This document shows positions 13,181 through 14,105 of a DNA stretch of 14,105 nucleotides, piece by piece. Position numbers and translations under genes: made by a program. Every line of letters begins with the position of its first letter. Within the stretch, counting starts at the first letter, position 1. Source of the DNA: Natrialbaceae archaeon Tc-Br11_E2g1 (lineage in GTDB: Archaea; Halobacteriota; Halobacteria; Halobacteriales; Natrialbaceae); assembly GCA_001564255.1 (NCBI GenBank), contig LKNC01000041.1:1-14105 (forward strand), in the 5' to 3' direction. The notes beneath the pieces were generated by a model, which saw only the letters and a list, made by a program, of their open reading frames with translations, was not told the origin of the DNA and did no database searches.

Positions 13181-13717
13181 CTAGCTCCACCGTCGCGTAT
13201 CCTCGTCGCGTTCGACCCCGCCCTCTCGAAGCTCCTCGTCGATGTCCGCCTGTGTGAAGTCGAAAAACTCCTCGGTGTCGGGTAAGTCCACGTCGATGAC
13301 GTTCAACGTCGTCGGACTCCCCTCGGAGTCGAAGGCCTGCCAGTCGTCCCGTCGGTAGGGTGCACCGATGATGATGTGGACCGAGCCGCGGGTAAACGTC
13401 TCTAGGTCCGCAGCCGACGGGCGTAACACGCCGTTTGGATGGGAGTGGACACTGCCCAAGGACTTCACGTCGTTTGGAATCTGGCTCGTCCGCACCGTTG
13501 CACTCACGCTGTTCGCCTCGGTTCCCGGGATAACGAGCACGTCGGTGATGACGAGCCCGCTCCGGTCGAGCCCGAGGTCGGACGCCTCCGTCCCACGAAG
13601 CATACCCATATACTCGTTTGGATGGGTCGCCTCCGCGGACTCGAGTGTGAACTCGAGGGTCTCCTCGGCGATCCCGAGGATCTCACTCGAGCGAAACAGC
13701 GAGTCGAACAGCCCCAT
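13181..13717 (-). CDS. JAMM/MPN+ zinc metalloprotease (desampylase-like)
   Basis: This 178-residue protein carries a complete JAMM site: Glu35 (HPNEYMG), then His91 and His93 in GSVHSHPNG, Ser101 and Asp104 in RPSAAD, matching E...H-x-H-x7-S-x2-D. JAMM proteases remove ubiquitin-like tags, and haloarchaeal members can cleave SAMP conjugates. Whether this one does is inference; it may be the second, less studied haloarchaeal JAMM type. I chose the ATG at 13717 (MGLFDSLF) because a TATA-like element lies about 29 nt upstream, whereas a longer frame to 13822 would run through the divergent promoter and adds a poorly folded N-terminus. ribL follows after 3 nt. Confidence 0.88.
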   Translation of the reverse strand: MGLFDSLFRSSEILGIAEETLEFTLESAEATHPNEYMGMLRGTEASDLGLDRSGLVITDVLVIPGTEANSVSATVRTSQIPNDVKSLGSVHSHPNGVLRPSAADLETFTRGSVHIIIGAPYRRDDWQAFDSEGSPTTLNVIDVDLPDTEEFFDFTQADIDEELREGGVERDEDTRRWS

Positions 13718-13741
13718 AGCTTTCACTCCGGGCTTTACGTT

Positions 13742-13749
13742 GCTAAACG
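13742..13749 (-). promoter_or_regulatory. TATA-like promoter of the JAMM-ribL operon
   Basis: The minus strand reads CGTTTAGC, centred about 29 nt upstream of the ATG at 13717, supporting a leaderless start and the shorter reading of the gene. Confidence 0.5.
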
Positions 13750-13782
13750 TTCCGGAACGTCGGCCCCACCTCGTGGCCGTGT

Positions 13783-13790
13783 CTACTATG
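13783..13790 (+). promoter_or_regulatory. TATA-like promoter of the 74-aa membrane protein
   Basis: CTACTATG lies about 28 nt upstream of the ATG at 13815, consistent with a leaderless transcript diverging from the JAMM operon. The two TATA elements are about 40 bp apart. Confidence 0.45.
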
Positions 13791-13814
13791 GTGATTCCGT
13801 GTGAGTGGACGCGT

Positions 13815-14039
13815 ATGGACACACTCGAACGGAAACTGCTGGGACTTGCCGGAACGCTCGCGATCGTCGCTACGGCGGCCGTCGGGTTCTACGGGTTCGT
13901 AGACAACCATGGGCCCTGGACGGAGGCTGGCGTCGACGCGGCGACGTTCGGGGCGCTCGCGGTCGCCGTCGGCTTCGTCGTCGCCCTCTCGGCTCTCGCC
14001 GTCAGTGCTAGTCACCGGGTCGAGACGAGTTACTGGTGA
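13815..14039 (+). CDS. Small two-helix membrane protein (74 aa)
   Basis: Two hydrophobic segments are visible: about residues 8-26 (LLGLAGTLAIVATAAVGFY) and 43-67 (TFGALAVAVGFVVALSALAVSAS). They are joined by a loop with DNHGPWTEAGVDAA, and the tail is HRVETSYW. No family is recognised and no function can be given. The frame is open further upstream, but the ATG at 13815 fits the TATA spacing and leaves room for the divergent JAMM promoter. The gene may converge on a minus-strand gene at the window's edge. Confidence 0.75.
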   Translation: MDTLERKLLGLAGTLAIVATAAVGFYGFVDNHGPWTEAGVDAATFGALAVAVGFVVALSALAVSASHRVETSYW

Positions 14040-14072
14040 CGGCAGATCCCCGTCCTGCGAAAGACCGGCCGT

Positions 14073-14105
14073 TCACCGCTCGCGCTCGAGTCGCTGCCGT
14101 CGTTC
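14073..14105 (-). CDS. Possible C-terminal end of a minus-strand gene (truncated by window edge)
   Basis: The minus strand is open from the window edge for ten codons (ERRQRLERER) and then stops at TGA (14073-14075). The charged, helix-like tail and the 33-nt gap to the convergent gene make a real gene end plausible, but ten codons cannot prove it. Confidence 0.3.
   Translation of the reverse strand, partial: ERRQRLERER

Noticed and set aside
13718..13822. An N-terminal extension of the JAMM protein to 13822
   Set aside because: It overlaps the likely promoters of both divergent genes and adds no domain; the ATG at 13717 has a correctly spaced TATA element.
1..14105. CRISPR arrays, transposases, integrases, toxin-antitoxin or defence genes
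   Set aside because: No regularly spaced repeats and no matching protein motifs were seen on either strand.

Overview
The window is a stretch of haloarchaeal chromosome (class Halobacteria). The evidence is the high G+C content, the very acidic proteins, leaderless genes with TATA-type promoters, an archaeal ribosomal stalk operon (L11, then L1-L10-L12 with stalk tails ending in EGLGxMFG-like residues), an archaeal tRNA-Gly without an encoded CCA, and archaeal-type SecF/SecD, RNase HII, RibL and JAMM proteins. I cannot assign the genus.

Layout. (1) 1-2857: the 3' part of a secreted or surface multi-domain beta-sandwich protein on the + strand, convergent with a large membrane protein of the HTTM (vitamin K-dependent gamma-carboxylase-like) family. 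(2) 2858-3325: a non-coding stretch with an exact 20-bp copy of the 3' end of tRNA-Gly, a 13-bp inverted repeat, a hairpin, and tRNA-Gly(UCC) itself. This looks like the scar or attachment site of an integrated element. (3) 3364-5037, minus strand: a Trm9-like SAM methyltransferase and moaA (molybdenum cofactor synthesis), followed by a divergent small acidic protein. (4) 5419-8550, minus strand: a tight secF-secD-rnhB operon. (5) 8778-9089: cutA. (6) 9188-12624: L11 with its own strong promoter, a minus-strand membrane protein of unknown role, then the L1-L10-L12 operon with a structured leader that fits translational autoregulation by L1. (7) 12719-13717, minus strand: a JAMM metalloprotease and ribL (FAD synthase) 3 nt apart, divergent from a 74-residue two-helix membrane protein. 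(8) The right edge holds the last codons of what may be another minus-strand gene.

Most of the window is core housekeeping: translation, protein export, DNA repair and cofactor synthesis. No CRISPR array, transposase, integrase, toxin-antitoxin pair or defence cassette is visible. The most unusual spots are the tRNA-Gly repeat/inverted-repeat region, the pairing of a Trm9-like enzyme with a plausible substrate tRNA, the L1 leader structure, a 10-bp inverted repeat just upstream of the L11 promoter, and the strong over-representation of CTCGAG.
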